From: Hydractinia symbiolongicarpus
Lineage: Eukaryota > Cnidaria > Hydrozoa > Anthoathecata > Hydractiniidae
NCBI RefSeq assembly: GCF_029227915.1
Contig: NC_079880.1
Span: 4,404,001 to 4,468,000 of the forward strand
Direction of reading: 5' to 3'
Length of the DNA: 64,000 nucleotides
Part shown: positions 12,901 to 27,300 of the stretch, piece after piece
How the letters are laid out: each line of letters begins with the position of its first letter
Numbering within the stretch: position 1 is the stretch's first letter
Made by a program: the position numbers and the translations under genes
Notes under the pieces: model-generated
Databases searched by the model: none
What the model saw: the letters and a program-made list of their open reading frames with translations, nothing else
What the model was told of the DNA's origin: nothing

Positions 12901-15900
12901 TATAGTCAAAAGTATACAAAGAAAGTACACAGGGAGTAAACTCATTTCCCAAACGATTTTTTAAATTATTTTTTCACCACTAAAACGCATGAGACTTGTA
13001 GTTTTCAAAAATGTTTTCATTTTTGATGACACGCTGAATAAAAGAAGTTTAATCGCCGGCAAACAAAAACCCGCGATTTCCCGTAAATCCTGGACTCAGC
13101 CCGTATAGTCAAAAGTATACAAAGAAAGTACCCAGGGAGTAAACTCATTTCCCAAACGATTTTTTAAATTATTATTTCACCACTAAAACGCATGAGACTT
13201 GTAGTTCTCAAGAATGTTTTCATTTTTGATGAGACGCTGAATAAAAGCAGTATAATCGCCGGCAAACGAAAACCCGCGATTTCCCGTAAATCCCGGGCTT
13301 GGCACGTATAGTCGAATGTATACAAAGAAAGTACCCTGTGAGTAAACTCATTTCCAGAACAATTTTTTAAATTATTTTTTCACCACTAAAACGCATAAGA
13401 CTTGTAGTTTTTAAAAATGTTTTCATTTTTGATGAGACCCTGAATAAAAGAAGTTTAATCGCCGGCAAACGAAAACCCGCGATTTCCTGAAATTCCCGGC
13501 TTGACCCGTATAGTCAAAAGTATACAAAGAAATTACCCAGGGAGTAAACTCATTTCCCGAACGATTTTTTAAATTATTTTTTCACCACTAAAACGCATGA
13601 GACTTGTAGTTTTCAAATATGTTTTCATTTTTAATGAGACGCTAAAAAAAAGCAGTTTAATCGCCGGCAAACGAAAACCTGCGATATCCCTAAATCCCGG
13701 ACTCGGCCCGTATAGTCAAAAGTATACAAAGAAAGTACCCAGGGAGTAAACTCATTTCCAGAAGGATTTTTTAAATTATTTTTTCACCACTAAAACGCAT
13801 AAGACTTGTAGTTTTTAAAAATGTTTTCATTTTTGATGAGACGCTGAATAAAAGAAGTTTAATCGCCGGCAAACGAAAACCCGCGATTTCCCGTAAATCC
13901 CGGGCTTGGCCGTATAGTCAAAAGTATACAAAGAAAGTACCCAGGGATTAAACTCATTTCCCGAACGATTTTTTAAATTATTTTTTCACCACTAAAACGC
14001 ATAAGACTTGTAGTTTTTAAAAATGTTTTCATTTTTGATGAGACGCTGAATAAAAGAAGTTTAATCGCCGGCAAACGAAAACCCGCGATTTCCCGTAAAT
14101 CCCGGGCTTGGCCGTATAGTCAAAAGTATACAAAGAAAGTACCCAGGGATTAAACTCATTTCCCGAACGATTTTTTAAATTATTTTTTCACCACTAAAAC
14201 GCATGAGACTTGTAGTTTTCAAAAATGTTTTCATTTTTGATGAGACGCTGAATAAAAGAAGTTTAATCGCCGGCAAACGAAAACCCGCGATTTCCCGTAA
14301 ATCACGGGCTTGGCCCGTATAGTCGAATGTATACAAAGAAAGTACCCTGTGAGTAAACTCATTTCCAGAACGATTTTTTAAATTATTTTTTCACCACTAA
14401 AACGCATAAGACTTGTAGTTTTTAAAAATGTTTTCATTTTTGATGAGACGCTGAATAAAAGAAGTTTAATCGCCGGCAAACGAAAACCCGCGATTTCCCG
14501 AAATTCCCGGCTTGACCCGTATAGTCAAAAGTATACGAAGAAATTACCCAGGGAGTAAACTCATTTCCCGAACGATTTTTTAAATTATTTTTTCACCACT
14601 AAAACGCATGAGACTTGTAGTTTTCAAATATGTTTTCATTTTTGATGAGACGCTGAAAAAAAGCAGTTTAATCGCCGGCAAAGGAAAACCTGCGATATCC
14701 CTAAATCCCGGACTCGGCCCGTATAGTCAAAAGTATACAAAGAAAGTACCCAGGGAGTAAACTCATTTCCAGAAGGATTTTTTAAATTATTTTTTCACCA
14801 CTAAAACGCATAAGACTTGTAGTTTTTAAAAATGTTTTCATTTTTGATGAGACGCTGAATAAAAGAAGTTTAATCGCCGGCAAACGAAAACCCGCGATTT
14901 CCCGTAAATCCCGGGCTTGGCCCGTATAGTCAAAAGTATACAAAGAAAGTACACAGGGAGTAAACTCATTTACCGAACGATTTTTTAATTATTTTTTCAC
15001 CACTAAAACGCATGAGACTTGTAGTTTTCAAAAATGTTTTCATTTTTGATGAGACGTTGAATAAAAGAAGTTTAATCGCCGGCAAACGAAAGCCCGCGAT
15101 TTCCCGTAAATCACGGGCTTGGCCCGTATAGTCGAATGTATACAAAGAAAGTACCCTGTGAGTAAACTCATTTCCAGAACGATTTTTTAAATTATTTTTT
15201 CACCACTAAAACGCATAAGACTTGTAGTTTTTAAAAATGTTTTCATTTTTGATGAGACGCTGAATAAAAGAAGTTTAATCGCCGGCAAACGAAAACCCGC
15301 GATTTCCCGTAAATCCCGGCTTCGCCCGAATAGTCAAAAGTATACAAAGAAAGTACCCAGGGAGTAAACTCATTTCCCGAACGATTTTTTAAATTATTTT
15401 TTCACCACTAAAACGCATGAGACTTGTAGTTTTTAAAAATGTTTTCATTTTTGATGAGACGCTGAATAAAAGAAGTTTAATCGCCGGCAAACGAAAACCC
15501 GCGATTTCCCGTAAATCCTGGACTCAGCCCGTATAGTCAAAAGTATACAAAGAAAGTACCCAGGGATTAAACTCATTTCCCGAACGATTTTTTAAATTAT
15601 TTTTTCACCACTAAAACGCATGAGACTTGTAGTTTTCAAAAATGTTTTCATTTTTGATTAGACGCTGAATAAAAGAAGTTTAATCGCCGGCAAACGAAAA
15701 CCCGCGATTTCCCGTAAATCACGGGCTTGGCCCGTATAGTCGAATGTATACAAAGAAAGTACCCTGTGAGTAAACTCATTTCCAGAACGATTTTTTAAAT
15801 TATTTTTTCACCACTAAAACGCATAAGACATGTAGTTTTTAAAAATGTTTTCATTTTTGATGAGACGCTGAATAAAAGAAGTTTAATCGCCGGCAAACGA

Positions 15901-16539
15901 AAACCCGCGATTTCCCGAAATTCCCGGCTTGACCCGTATAGTCAAAAGTATACGAAGAAATTACCCAGGGAGTAAACTCATTTCCCGAACGATTTTTTAA
16001 ATTATTTTTTCACCACTAAAACGCATGAGACTTGTAGTTTTCAAATATGTTTTCATTTTTGATGAGACGCTGAAAAAAAGCAGTTTAATCGCCGGCAAAG
16101 GAAAACCTGCGATATCCCTAAATCCCGGACTCGGCCCGTATAGTCAAAAGTATACAAAGAAAGTACCCAGGGAGTAAACTCATTTCCAGAAGAATTTTTT
16201 AAATTATTTTTTCACCACTAAAACGCATAAGACTTGTAGTTTTTAAAAATGTTTTCATTTTTGATGAGACGCTGAATAAAAGAAGTTTAATCGCCGGCAA
16301 ACGAAAACCCGCGATTTCCCGTAAATCCCGGGCTTGGCCCGTATAGTCAAAAGTATACAAAGAAAGTACCCAGGGAGTAAACTCATTTACCGAACGATTT
16401 TTTAATTATTTTTTCACCACTAAAACGCATGAGACTTGTAGTTTTCAAAAATGTTTTCATTTTTGATGAGACGTTGAATAAAAGAAGTTTAATCGCCGGC
16501 AAACGAAAACCCGCGATTTCCCGTAAATCACGGGCTTGG

Positions 16540-19500
16540 CCCGTATAGTCGAATGTATACAAAGAAAGTACCCTGTGAGTAAACTCATTTCCAGAACGAT
16601 TTTTTAAATTATTTTTTCACCACTAAAACGCATAAGACTTGTAGTTTTTAAAAATGTTTTCATTTTTGATGAGACGCTGAATAAAAGAAGTTTAATCGCC
16701 GGCAAACGAAAACCCGCGATTTCCCGTAAATCCCGGCTTCGCCCGAATAGTCAAAAGTATACAAAGAAAGTACCCAGGGAGTAAACTCATTTCCCGAACA
16801 ATTTTTTAAATTATTTTTTCACCACTAAAACGCATGAGACTTGTAGTTTTCCAAAATGTTTTCATTTTTGATGAGACGCTGAATAAAAGAAGTTTAATCG
16901 CCGTCAAACGAAAACCCGCGATTTCCCGTAAATCCTGGACTCAGCCCGTATAGTCAAAAGTATACAAAAAAAAAGTACCCAGGGAGTAAACTCATTTCCC
17001 AAACGATTTTTTAAATTATTATTTCACCACTAAAACGCATGAGACTTGTAGTTCTCAAGAATGTTTTCATTTTTGATGAGACGCTGAATAAAAGCAGTAT
17101 AATCGCCGGCAAACGAAAACCCGCGATTTCCCGTAAATCCCGGGCTTGGCACGTATAGTCGAATGTATACAAAGAAAGTACCTTGTGAGTAAACTCATTT
17201 CCAGAACGATTTTTCAAATTATTTTTTCACCACTAAAACGCATAAGACTTGTAGTTTTTAAAAATGTTTTCATTTTTGATGAGACGCTGAATAAAAGAAG
17301 TTTAATCGCCGGCAAACAAAAACCCGCGATTTCCCGTAAATCCCGGCTTGGCCCGTATAGTCAAAAGTATACAAAGAAAGTACCCAGGGAGTAAACTCAT
17401 TTACCGAACGATTTTTTAAATTATTTTTTCACCACTAAAACGCATGAGACTTGTAGTTTTCAAAAATGTTTTCATTTTTGATGAGACGTTGAATAAAAGA
17501 AGTTTAATCGCCGGCAAACGAAAACCCGCGATTTCCCGTAAACCACGGGCTTGGCCCGTATAGTCGAATGTATACAAAGAAAGTACCCTGTGAGTAAACT
17601 CATTTCCAGAACGATTTTTTAAATTATTTTTTCACCACTAAAACGCATAAGACTTGTAGTTTTCAAAAATGTTTTCATTTTTGATGAGACGCTGAATAAA
17701 AGAAGTTTAATCGCCGGCAAAAGAAAACCCGCGATTTCCCGTAAATCCCGGCTTCGCCCGAATAGTCAAAAGTATACAAAGAAAGTACCCAGGGAGTAAA
17801 CTTATTTCCCGAACGATTTTTTAAATTATTTTTTCACCATTAAAACGCATTAGACTTGTAGTTTTTAAAAATGTTTTCATTTTTGATGAGACGCTGAATA
17901 AAAGAAGTTTAATCGCCGGCAAACAAAAACCCGCGATTTCCCGAAATTCCCGGCTTGACCCGTATAGTCAAAAGTATACGAAGAAATTACCCAGGGAGTA
18001 AACTCATTTCCCGAACGATTTTTTAAATTATTTTTTCACCACTAAAACGCATGAGACTTGTAGTTTTCAAATATGTTTTCATTTTTGATGAGACGCTGAA
18101 AAAAAGCAGTTTAATCGCCGGCAAAGGAAAACCTGCGATATCCCTAAATCCCGGACTCGGCCCGTATAGTCAAAAGTATACAAAGAAAGTACCCAGGGAG
18201 TAAACTCATTTCCAGAAGAATTTTTTAAATTATTTTTTCACCACTAAAACGCATAAGACTTGTAGTTTTTAAAAATGTTTTCATTTTTGATGAGACGCTG
18301 AATAAAAGAAGTTTAATCGCCGGCAAACGAAAACCCGCGATTTCCCGTAAATCCCGGGCTTGGCCCGTATAGTCAAAAGTATACAAAGAAAGTACCCAGG
18401 GAGTAAACTCATTTACCGAACGATTTTTTAATTATTTTTTCACCACTAAAACGCATGAGACTTGTAGTTTTCAAAAATGTTTTCATTTTTGATGAGACGT
18501 TGAATAAAAGAAGTTTAATCGCCGGCAAACGAAAACCCGCGATTTCCCGTAAATCACGGGCTTGGCCCGTATAGTCGAATGTATACAAAGAAAGTACCCT
18601 GTGAGTAAACTCATTTCCAGAACGATTTTTTAAATTATTTTTTCACCACTAAAACGCATAAGACTTGTAGTTTTTAAAAATGTTTTCATTTTTGATGAGA
18701 CGCTGAATAAAAGAAGTTTAATCGCCGGCAAACGAAAACCCGCGATTTCCCGTAAATCCCGGCTTCGCCCGAATAGTCAAAAGTATACAAAGAAAGTACC
18801 CAGGGAGTAAACTCATTTCCCGAACAATTTTTTAAATTATTTTTTCACCACTAAAACGCATGAGACTTGTAGTTTTCCAAAATGTTTTCATTTTTGATGA
18901 GACGCTGAATAAAAGAAGTTTAATCGCCGTCAAACGAAAACCCGCGATTTCCCGTAAATCCTGGACTCAGCCCGTATAGTCAAAAGTATACAAAAAAAAA
19001 GTACCCAGGGAGTAAACTCATTTCCCAAACGATTTTTTAAATTATTATTTCACCACTAAAACGCATGAGACTTGTAGTTCTCAAGAATGTTTTCATTTTT
19101 GATGAGACGCTGAATAAAAGCAGTATAATCGCCGGCAAACGAAAACCCGCGATTTCCCGTAAATCCCGGGCTTGGCCCGTATAGTCGAATGTATACAAAG
19201 AAAGTACCCTGTGAGTAAACTCATTTCCAGAACGATTTTTTAAATTATTTTTTCACCACTAAAACGCATAAGACTTGTAGTTTTTAAAAATGTTTTCATT
19301 TTTGATGAGACGCTGAATAAAAGAAGTTTAATCGCCGGCAAACGAAAACCCGCGATTTCCCGTAAATCCCGGCTTCGCCCGAATAGTCAAAAGTATACAA
19401 AGAAAGTACCCAGGGAGTAAACTCATTTCCCGAACAATTTTTTAAATTATTTTTTCACCACTAAAACGCATGAGACTTGTAGTTTTCCAAAATGTTTTCA

Positions 19501-21340
19501 TTTTTGATGAGACGCTGAATAAAAGAAGTTTAATCGCCGTCAAACGAAAACCCGCGATTTCCCGTAAATCCTGGACTCAGCCCGTATAGTCAAAAGTATA
19601 CAAAAAAAAAGTACCCAGGGAGTAAACTCATTTCCCAAACGATTTTTTAAATTATTATTTCACCACTAAAACGCATGAGACTTGTAGTTCTCAAGAATGT
19701 TTTCATTTTTGATGAGACGCTGAATAAAAGCAGTATAATCGCCGGCAAACGAAAACCCGCGATTTCCCGTAAATCCCGGGCTTGGCATGTATAGTCGAAT
19801 GTATACAAAGAAAGTACCTTGTGAGTAAACTCATTTCCAGAACGATTTTTCAAATTATTTTTTCACCACTAAAACGCATAAGACTTGTAGTTTTTAAAAA
19901 TGTTTTCATTTTTGATGAGACGCTGAATAAAAGAAGTTTAATCGCCGGCAAACAAAAAACCGCGATTTCCCGTAAATCCCGGCTTGGCCCGTATAGTCAA
20001 AAGTATACAAAGAAAGTACCCAGGGAGTAAACTCATTTACCGAACGATTTTTTAAATTATTTTTTCACCACTAAAACGCATGAGACTTGTAGTTTTCAAA
20101 AATGTTTTCATTTTTGATGAGACGTTGAATAAAAGAAGTTTAATCGCCGGCAAACGAAAACCCGCGATTTCCCGTAAACCACGGGCTTGGCCCGTATAGT
20201 CGAATGTATACAAAGAAAGTACCCTGTGAGTAAACTCATTTCCAGAACGATTTTTTAAATTATTTTTTCACCACTAAAACGCATAAGACTTGTAGTTTTC
20301 AAAAATGTTTTCATTTTTGATGAGACGCTGAATAAAAGAAGTTTAATCGCCGGCAAAAGAAAACCCGCGATTTCCCGTAAATCCCGGCTTCGCCCGAATA
20401 GTCAAAAGTATACAAAGAAAGTACCCAGGGAGTAAACTTATTTCCCGAACGATTTTTTAAATTATTTTTTCACCATTAAAACGCATGAGACTTGTAGTTT
20501 TTAAAAATGTTTTCATTTTTGATGAGACGCTGAATAAAAGAAGTTTAATCGCCGGCAAACGAAAACCCGCGATTTCCCGAAATTCCCGGCTTGACCCGTA
20601 TAGTCAAAAGTATACGAAGAAATTACCCAGGGAGTAAACTCATTTCCCGAACGATTTTTTAAATTATTTTTTCACCACTAAAACGCATGAGACTTGTAGT
20701 TTTCAAATATGTTTTCATTTTTGATGAGACGCTGAAAAAAAGCAGTTTAATCGCCGGCAAAGGAAAACCTGCGATATCCCTAAATCCCGGACTCGGCCCG
20801 TATAGTCAAAAGTATACAAAGAAAGTACCCAGGGAGTAAACTCATTTCCAGAAGAATTTTTTAAATTATTTTTTCACCACTAAAACGCATAAGACTTGTA
20901 GTTTTTAAAAATGTTTTCATTTTTGATGAGACGCTGAATAAAAGAAGTTTAATCGCCGGCAAACGAAAACCCGCGATTTCCCGTAAATCCCGGGCTTGGC
21001 CCGTATAGTCAAAAGTATACAAAGAAAGTACCCAGGGAGTAAACTCATTTACCGAACGATTTTTTAATTATTTTTTCACCACTAAAACGCATGAGACTTG
21101 TAGTTTTCAAAAATGTTTTCATTTTTGATGAGACGTTGAATAAAAGAAGTTTAATCGCCGGCAAACGAAAACCCGCGATTTCCCGTAAATCACGGGCTTG
21201 GCCCGTATAGTCGAATGTATACAAAGAAAGTACCCTGTGAGTAAACTCATTTCCAGAACGATTTTTTAAATTATTTTTTCACCACTAAAACGCATAAGAC
21301 TTGTAGTTTTTAAAAATGTTTTCATTTTTGATGAGACGCT
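16540..21340. repeat. 13-mer higher-order repeat, 2636 bp
   Basis: Variants at 17011 and 19647, and the rare GTATACGAAG variant at 17974 and 20610, are each 2636 bp apart (13 monomers). The match begins near 16540 and holds until about 21340. There the second copy switches to a GCAGTATAATCG monomer, so it lacks roughly the last 470 bp. Monomers of this zone include a form in which CAAAGAAAG is replaced by C followed by nine A residues. Boundaries are read by eye. Confidence 0.75.
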
Positions 21341-24300
21341 GAATAAAAGCAGTATAATCGCCGGCAAACGAAAACCCGCGATTTCCCGTAAATCCCGGGC
21401 TTGGCACGTATAGTCGAATGTATACAAAGAAAGTACCTTGTGAGTAAACTCATTTCCAGAACGATTTTTCAAATTATTTTTTCACCACTAAAACGCATAA
21501 GACTTGTAGTTTTTAAAAATGTTTTCATTTTTGATGAGACGCTGAATAAAAGAAGTTTAATCGCCGGCAAACAGAAACCCGCGATTTCCCGTAAATCCCG
21601 GCTTGGCCCGTATAGTCAAAAGTATACAAAGAAAGTACCCAGGGAGTAAACTCATTTACCGAACGATATTTTAAATTATTTTTTCACCACTAAAACGCAT
21701 GAGACTTGTAGTTTTCAAAAATGTTTTCATTTTTGATGAGACGTTGAATAAAAGAAGTTTAATCGCCGGCAAACGAAAACCCGCGATTTCCCGTAAACCA
21801 CGGGCTTGGCCCGTATAGTCGAATGTATACAAAGAAAGTACCCTGTGAGTAAACTCATTTCCAGAACGATTTTTTAAATTATTTTTTCACCACTAAAACG
21901 CATAAGACTTGTAGTTTTCAAAAATGTTTTCATTTTTGATGAGACGCTGAATAAAAGAAGTTTAATCGCCCGCAAAAGAAAACCCGCGATTTCCCGTAAA
22001 TCCCGGCTTCGCCCGAATAGTCAAAAGTATACAAAGAAAGTACCCAGGGAGTAAACTTATTTCCCGAACGATTTTTTAAATTATTTTTTCACCACTAAAA
22101 CGCATAAGACTTGTAGTTTTCAAAAATGTTTTCATTTTTGATGAGACGCTGAATAAAAGAAGTTTAATCGCCGGCAAAAAAAAACCCGCGATTTCCCGTA
22201 AATCCCGGCTTCGCCCGAATAGTCAAAAGTATACAAAGAAAGTACCCAGGGAGTAAACTTATTTCCCGAACGATTTTTTAAATTATTTTTTCACCATTAA
22301 AACGCATGAGACTTGTAGTTTTCAAAAATGTTTTCATTTTTGATGAGACGCTGAATAAAAGAAGTTTAATCGCCGGCAAACGAAAACCCGCGATTTCCCG
22401 TAAATCCTGGACTCAGCCCGTATAGTCAAAAGTATACAAAAAAAAAGTACCCAGGGAGTAAACTCATTTCCCAAACGATTTTTTAAATTATTATTTCACC
22501 ACTAAAACGCATGAGACTTGTAGTTCTCAAGAATGTTTTCATTTTTGATGAGACGCTGAATAAAAGCAGTATAATCGCCGGCAAACGAAAACCCGCGATT
22601 TCCCGTAAATCCCGGGCTTGGCACGTATAGTCGAATGTATACAAAGAAAGTACCTTGTGAGTAAACTCATTTCCAGAACGATTTTTTAAATTATTTTTTC
22701 ACCACTAAAACGCATAAGACTTGTAGTTTTTAAAAATGTTTTCATTTTTGATGAGACGCTGAATAAAAGAAGTTTAATCGCCGGCAAACAAAAACCCGCG
22801 ATTTCCCGTAAATCCCGGCTTGGCCCGTATAGTCAAAAGTATACAAAGAAAGTACCCAGGGAGTAAACTCATTTACCGAACGATTTTTTAAATTATTTGT
22901 TCGCCACTAAAACGCATGAGACTTGTAGTTTTCAAAAATGTTTTCATTTTTGATGAGACGTTGAATAAAAGAAGTTTAATCGCCGGCAAACGAAAACCCG
23001 CGATTTCCCGTAAATCACGGGCTTGGCCCGTATAGCCGAATGTATACAAAGAAAGTACCCTGTGAGTAAACTCATTTCCAGAACGATTTTTTAAATTATT
23101 TTTTCACCACTAAAACGCATAAGACTTGTAGTTTTTAAAAATGTTTTCATTTTTGATGAGACGCTGAATAAAAGAAGTTTAATCGCCGGCAAACGAAAAC
23201 CCGCGATTTCCCGTAAATCCCGGGCTTGGCCCGTATAGTCAAAAGTATACAAAGAAAGTACCCAGGGAGTAAACTCATTTACCGAACGATTTTTTAATTA
23301 TTTTTTCACCACTAAAACGCATGAGACTTGTAGTTTTCAAAAATGTTTTCATTTTTGATGAGACGTTGAATAAAAGAAGTTTAATCGCCGGCAAACGAAA
23401 ACCCGCGATTTCCCGTAAATCACGGGCTTGGCCCGTATAGTCGAATGTATACAAAGAAAGTACCCTGTGAGTAAACTCATTTCCAGAACGATTTTTTAAA
23501 TTATTTTTTCACCACTAAAACGCATAAGACATGTAGTTTTTAAAAATGTTTTCATTTTTGATGAGACGCTGAATAAAAGAAGTTTAATCGCCGGCAAACG
23601 AAAACCCGCGATTTCCCGAAATTCCCGGCTTGACCCGTATATTCAAAAGTATACGAAGAAATTACCCAGGGAGTAAACTCATTTCCCGAACGATTTTTTA
23701 AATTATTTTTTCACCACTAAAACGCATGAGACTTGTAGTTTTCAAATATGTTTTCATTTTTGATGAGACGCTGAAAAAAAGCAGTTTAATCGCCGGCAAA
23801 CGAAAACCCGCGATTTCCCGTAAATCCCGGCTTCGCCCGAATAGTCAAAAGTATACAAAGAAAGTACCCAGGGAGTAAACTCATTTCCCGAACGATTTTT
23901 TAAATTATTTTTTCACCACTAAAACGCATGAGACTTGTAGTTTTCCAAAATGTTTTCATTTTTGATGAGACGTTGAATAAAAGAAGTTTAATCGCCGGCA
24001 AACGAAAACCCGCGATTTCCCGTAAATCACGGGCTTGGCCCGTATAGCCGAATGTATACAAAGAAAGTACCCTGTGAGTAAACTCATTTCCAGAACGATT
24101 TTTTAAATTATTTTTTCACCACTAAAACGCATAAGACTTGTAGTTTTTAAAAATGTTTTCATTTTTGATGAGACGCTGAATAAAAGAAGTTTAATCGCCG
24201 GCAAACGAAAACCCGCAATTTCCCGTAAATCCCGGGCTTGGCCCGTATAGTCAAAAGTATACAAAGAAAGTACCCAGGGAGTAAACTCATTTACCGAACG

Positions 24301-27300
24301 ATTTTTTAATTATTTTTTCACCACTAAAACGCATGAGACTTGTAGTTTTCAAAAATGTTTTCATTTTTGATGAGACGTTGAATAAAAGAAGTTTAATCGC
24401 CGGCAAACGAAAACCCGCGATTTCCCGTAAATCACGGGCTTGGCCCGTATAGTCGAATGTATACAAAGAAAGTACCCTGTGAGTAAACTCATTTCCAGAA
24501 CGATTTTTTAAATTATTTTTTCACCACTAAAACGCATAAGACATGTAGTTTTTAAAAATGTTTTCATTTTTGATGAGACGCTGAATAAAAGAAGTTTAAT
24601 CGCCGGCAAACGAAAACCCGCGATTTCCCGAAATTCCCGGCTTGACCCGTATAGTCAAAAGTATACGAAGAAATTACCCAGGGAGTAAACTCATTTCCCG
24701 AACGATTTTTTAAATTATTTTTTCACCACTAAAACGCATGAGACTTGTAGTTTTCAAATATGTTTTCATTTTTGATGAGACGCTGAAAAAAAGCAGTTTA
24801 ATCGCCGGCAAACGAAAACCCGCGATTTCCCGTAAATCCCGGGCTTGGCACGTATAGTCGAATGTATACAAAGAAAGTACCTTGTGAGTAAACTCATTTC
24901 CAGAACGATTTTTCAAATTATTTTTTCACCACTAAAACGCATGAGACTTGTAGTTTTCCAAAATGTTTTCATTTTTGATGAGACGCTGAATAAAAGAAGT
25001 TTAATCGCCGGCAAACGAAAACCCGCGATTTCCCGTAAATCCTGGACTCAGCCCGTATAGTCAAAAGTATACAAAAAAAAAGTACCCAGGGAGTAAACTC
25101 ATTTCCCAAACGATTTTTTAAATTATTATTTCACCACTAAAACGCATGAGACTTGTAGTTCTCAAGAATGTTTTCATTTTTGATGAGACGCTGAATAAAA
25201 GCAGTATAATCGCCGGCAAACGAAAACCCGCGATTTCCCGTAAATCCCGGGCTTGGCACGTATAGTCGAATGTATACAAAGAAAGTACCTTGTGAGTAAA
25301 CTCATTTCCAGAACGATTTTTCAAATTATTTTTTCACCACTAAAACGCATAAGACTTGTAGTTTTTAAAAATGTTTTCATTTTTGATGAGACGCTGAATA
25401 AAAGAAGTTTAATCGCCGGCAAACAAAAACCCGCGATTTCCCGTAAATCCCGGCTTGGCCCGTATAGTCAAAAGTATACAAAGAAAGTACCCAGGGAGTA
25501 AACTCATTTCCCAAACGATTTTTTAAATTATTTTTTCACCATTAAAACGCATGAGACTTGTAGTTTTCAAAAATGTTTTCATTTTTGATAAGACGCTGAA
25601 TAAAAGAAGTTTAATCGCCGGCAAACGAAAACCCGCGATTTCCCGTAAACCACGGGCTTGGCCCGTATAGTCGAATGTATACAAAGAAAGTACCCTGTGA
25701 GTAAACTCATTTCCAGAACGATTTTTTAAATTATTTTTTCACCACTAAAACGCATAAGACTTGTAGTTTTCAAAAATGTTTTCATTTTTGATGAGACGCT
25801 GAATAAAAGAAGTTTAATCGCCCGCAAAAGAAAACCCGCGATTTCCCGTAAATCCCGGCTTCGCCCGAATAGTCAAAAGTATACAAAGAAAGTACCCAGG
25901 GAGTAAACTTATTTCCCGAACGATTTTTTAAATTATTTTTTCACCATTAAAACGCATGAGACTTGTAGTTTTCAAAAATGTTTTCATTTTTGATGAGACG
26001 CTGAATAAAAGAAGTTTAATCGCCGGCAAACGAAAACCCGCGATTTCCCGTAAACCACGGGCTTGGCCCGTATAGTCGAATGTATACAAAGAAAGTACCC
26101 TGTGAGTAAACTCATTTCCAGAACGATTTTTTAAATTATTTTTTCACCACTAAAACGCATAAGACTTGTAGTTTTCAAAAATGTTTTCATTTTTGATGAG
26201 ACGCTGAATAAAAGAAGTTTAATCGCCGGCAAAAAAAAACCCGCGATTTCCCGTAAATCCCGGCTTCGCCCGAATAGTCAAAAGTATACAAAGAAAGTAC
26301 CCAGGGAGTAAACTTATTTCCCGAACGATTTTTTAAATTATCTTTTCACCATTAAAACGCATGAGACTTGTAGTTTTCAAAAATGTTTTCATTTTTGATG
26401 AGACGCTGAATAAAAGAAGTTTAATCGCCGGCAAACGAAAACCCGCGATTTCCCGTAAATCCTGGACTCAGCCCGTATAGTCAAAAGTATACAAAAAAAA
26501 AGTACCCAGGGAGTAAACTCATTTCCCAAACGATTTTTTAAATTATTATTTCACCACTAAAACGCATGAGACTTGTAGTTCTCAAGAATGTTTTCATTTT
26601 TGATGAGACGCTGAATAAAAGCAGTATAATCGCCGGCAAACGAAAACCCGCGATTTCCCGTAAATCCCGGGCTTGGCACGTATAGTCGAATGTATACAAA
26701 GAAAGTACCTTGTGAGTAAACTCATTTCCAGAACGATTTTTTAAATTATTTTTTCACCACTAAAACGCATAAGACTTGTAGTTTTTAAAAATGTTTTCAT
26801 TTTTGATGAGACGCTGAATAAAAGAAGTTTAATCGCCGGCAAACAAAAACCCGCGATTTCCCGTAAATCCCGGCTTGGCCCGTATAGTCAAAAGTATACA
26901 AAGAAAGTACCCAGGGAGTAAACTCATTTACCGAACGATTTTTTAAATTATTTGTTCACCACTAAAACGCATGAGACTTGTAGTTTTCAAAAATGTTTTC
27001 ATTTTTGATGAGACGTTGAATAAAAGAAGTTTAATCGCCGGCAAACGAAAACCCGCGATTTCCCGTAAATCACGGGCTTGGCCCGTATAGCCGAATGTAT
27101 ACAAAGAAAGTACCCTGTGAGTAAACTCATTTCCAGAACGATTTTTTAAATTATTTTTTCACCACTAAAACGCATAAGACTTGTAGTTTTTAAAAATGTT
27201 TTCATTTTTGATGAGACGCTGAATAAAAGAAGTTTAATCGCCGGCAAACGAAAACCCGCGATTTCCCGTAAATCCCGGGCTTGGCCCGTATAGTCAAAAG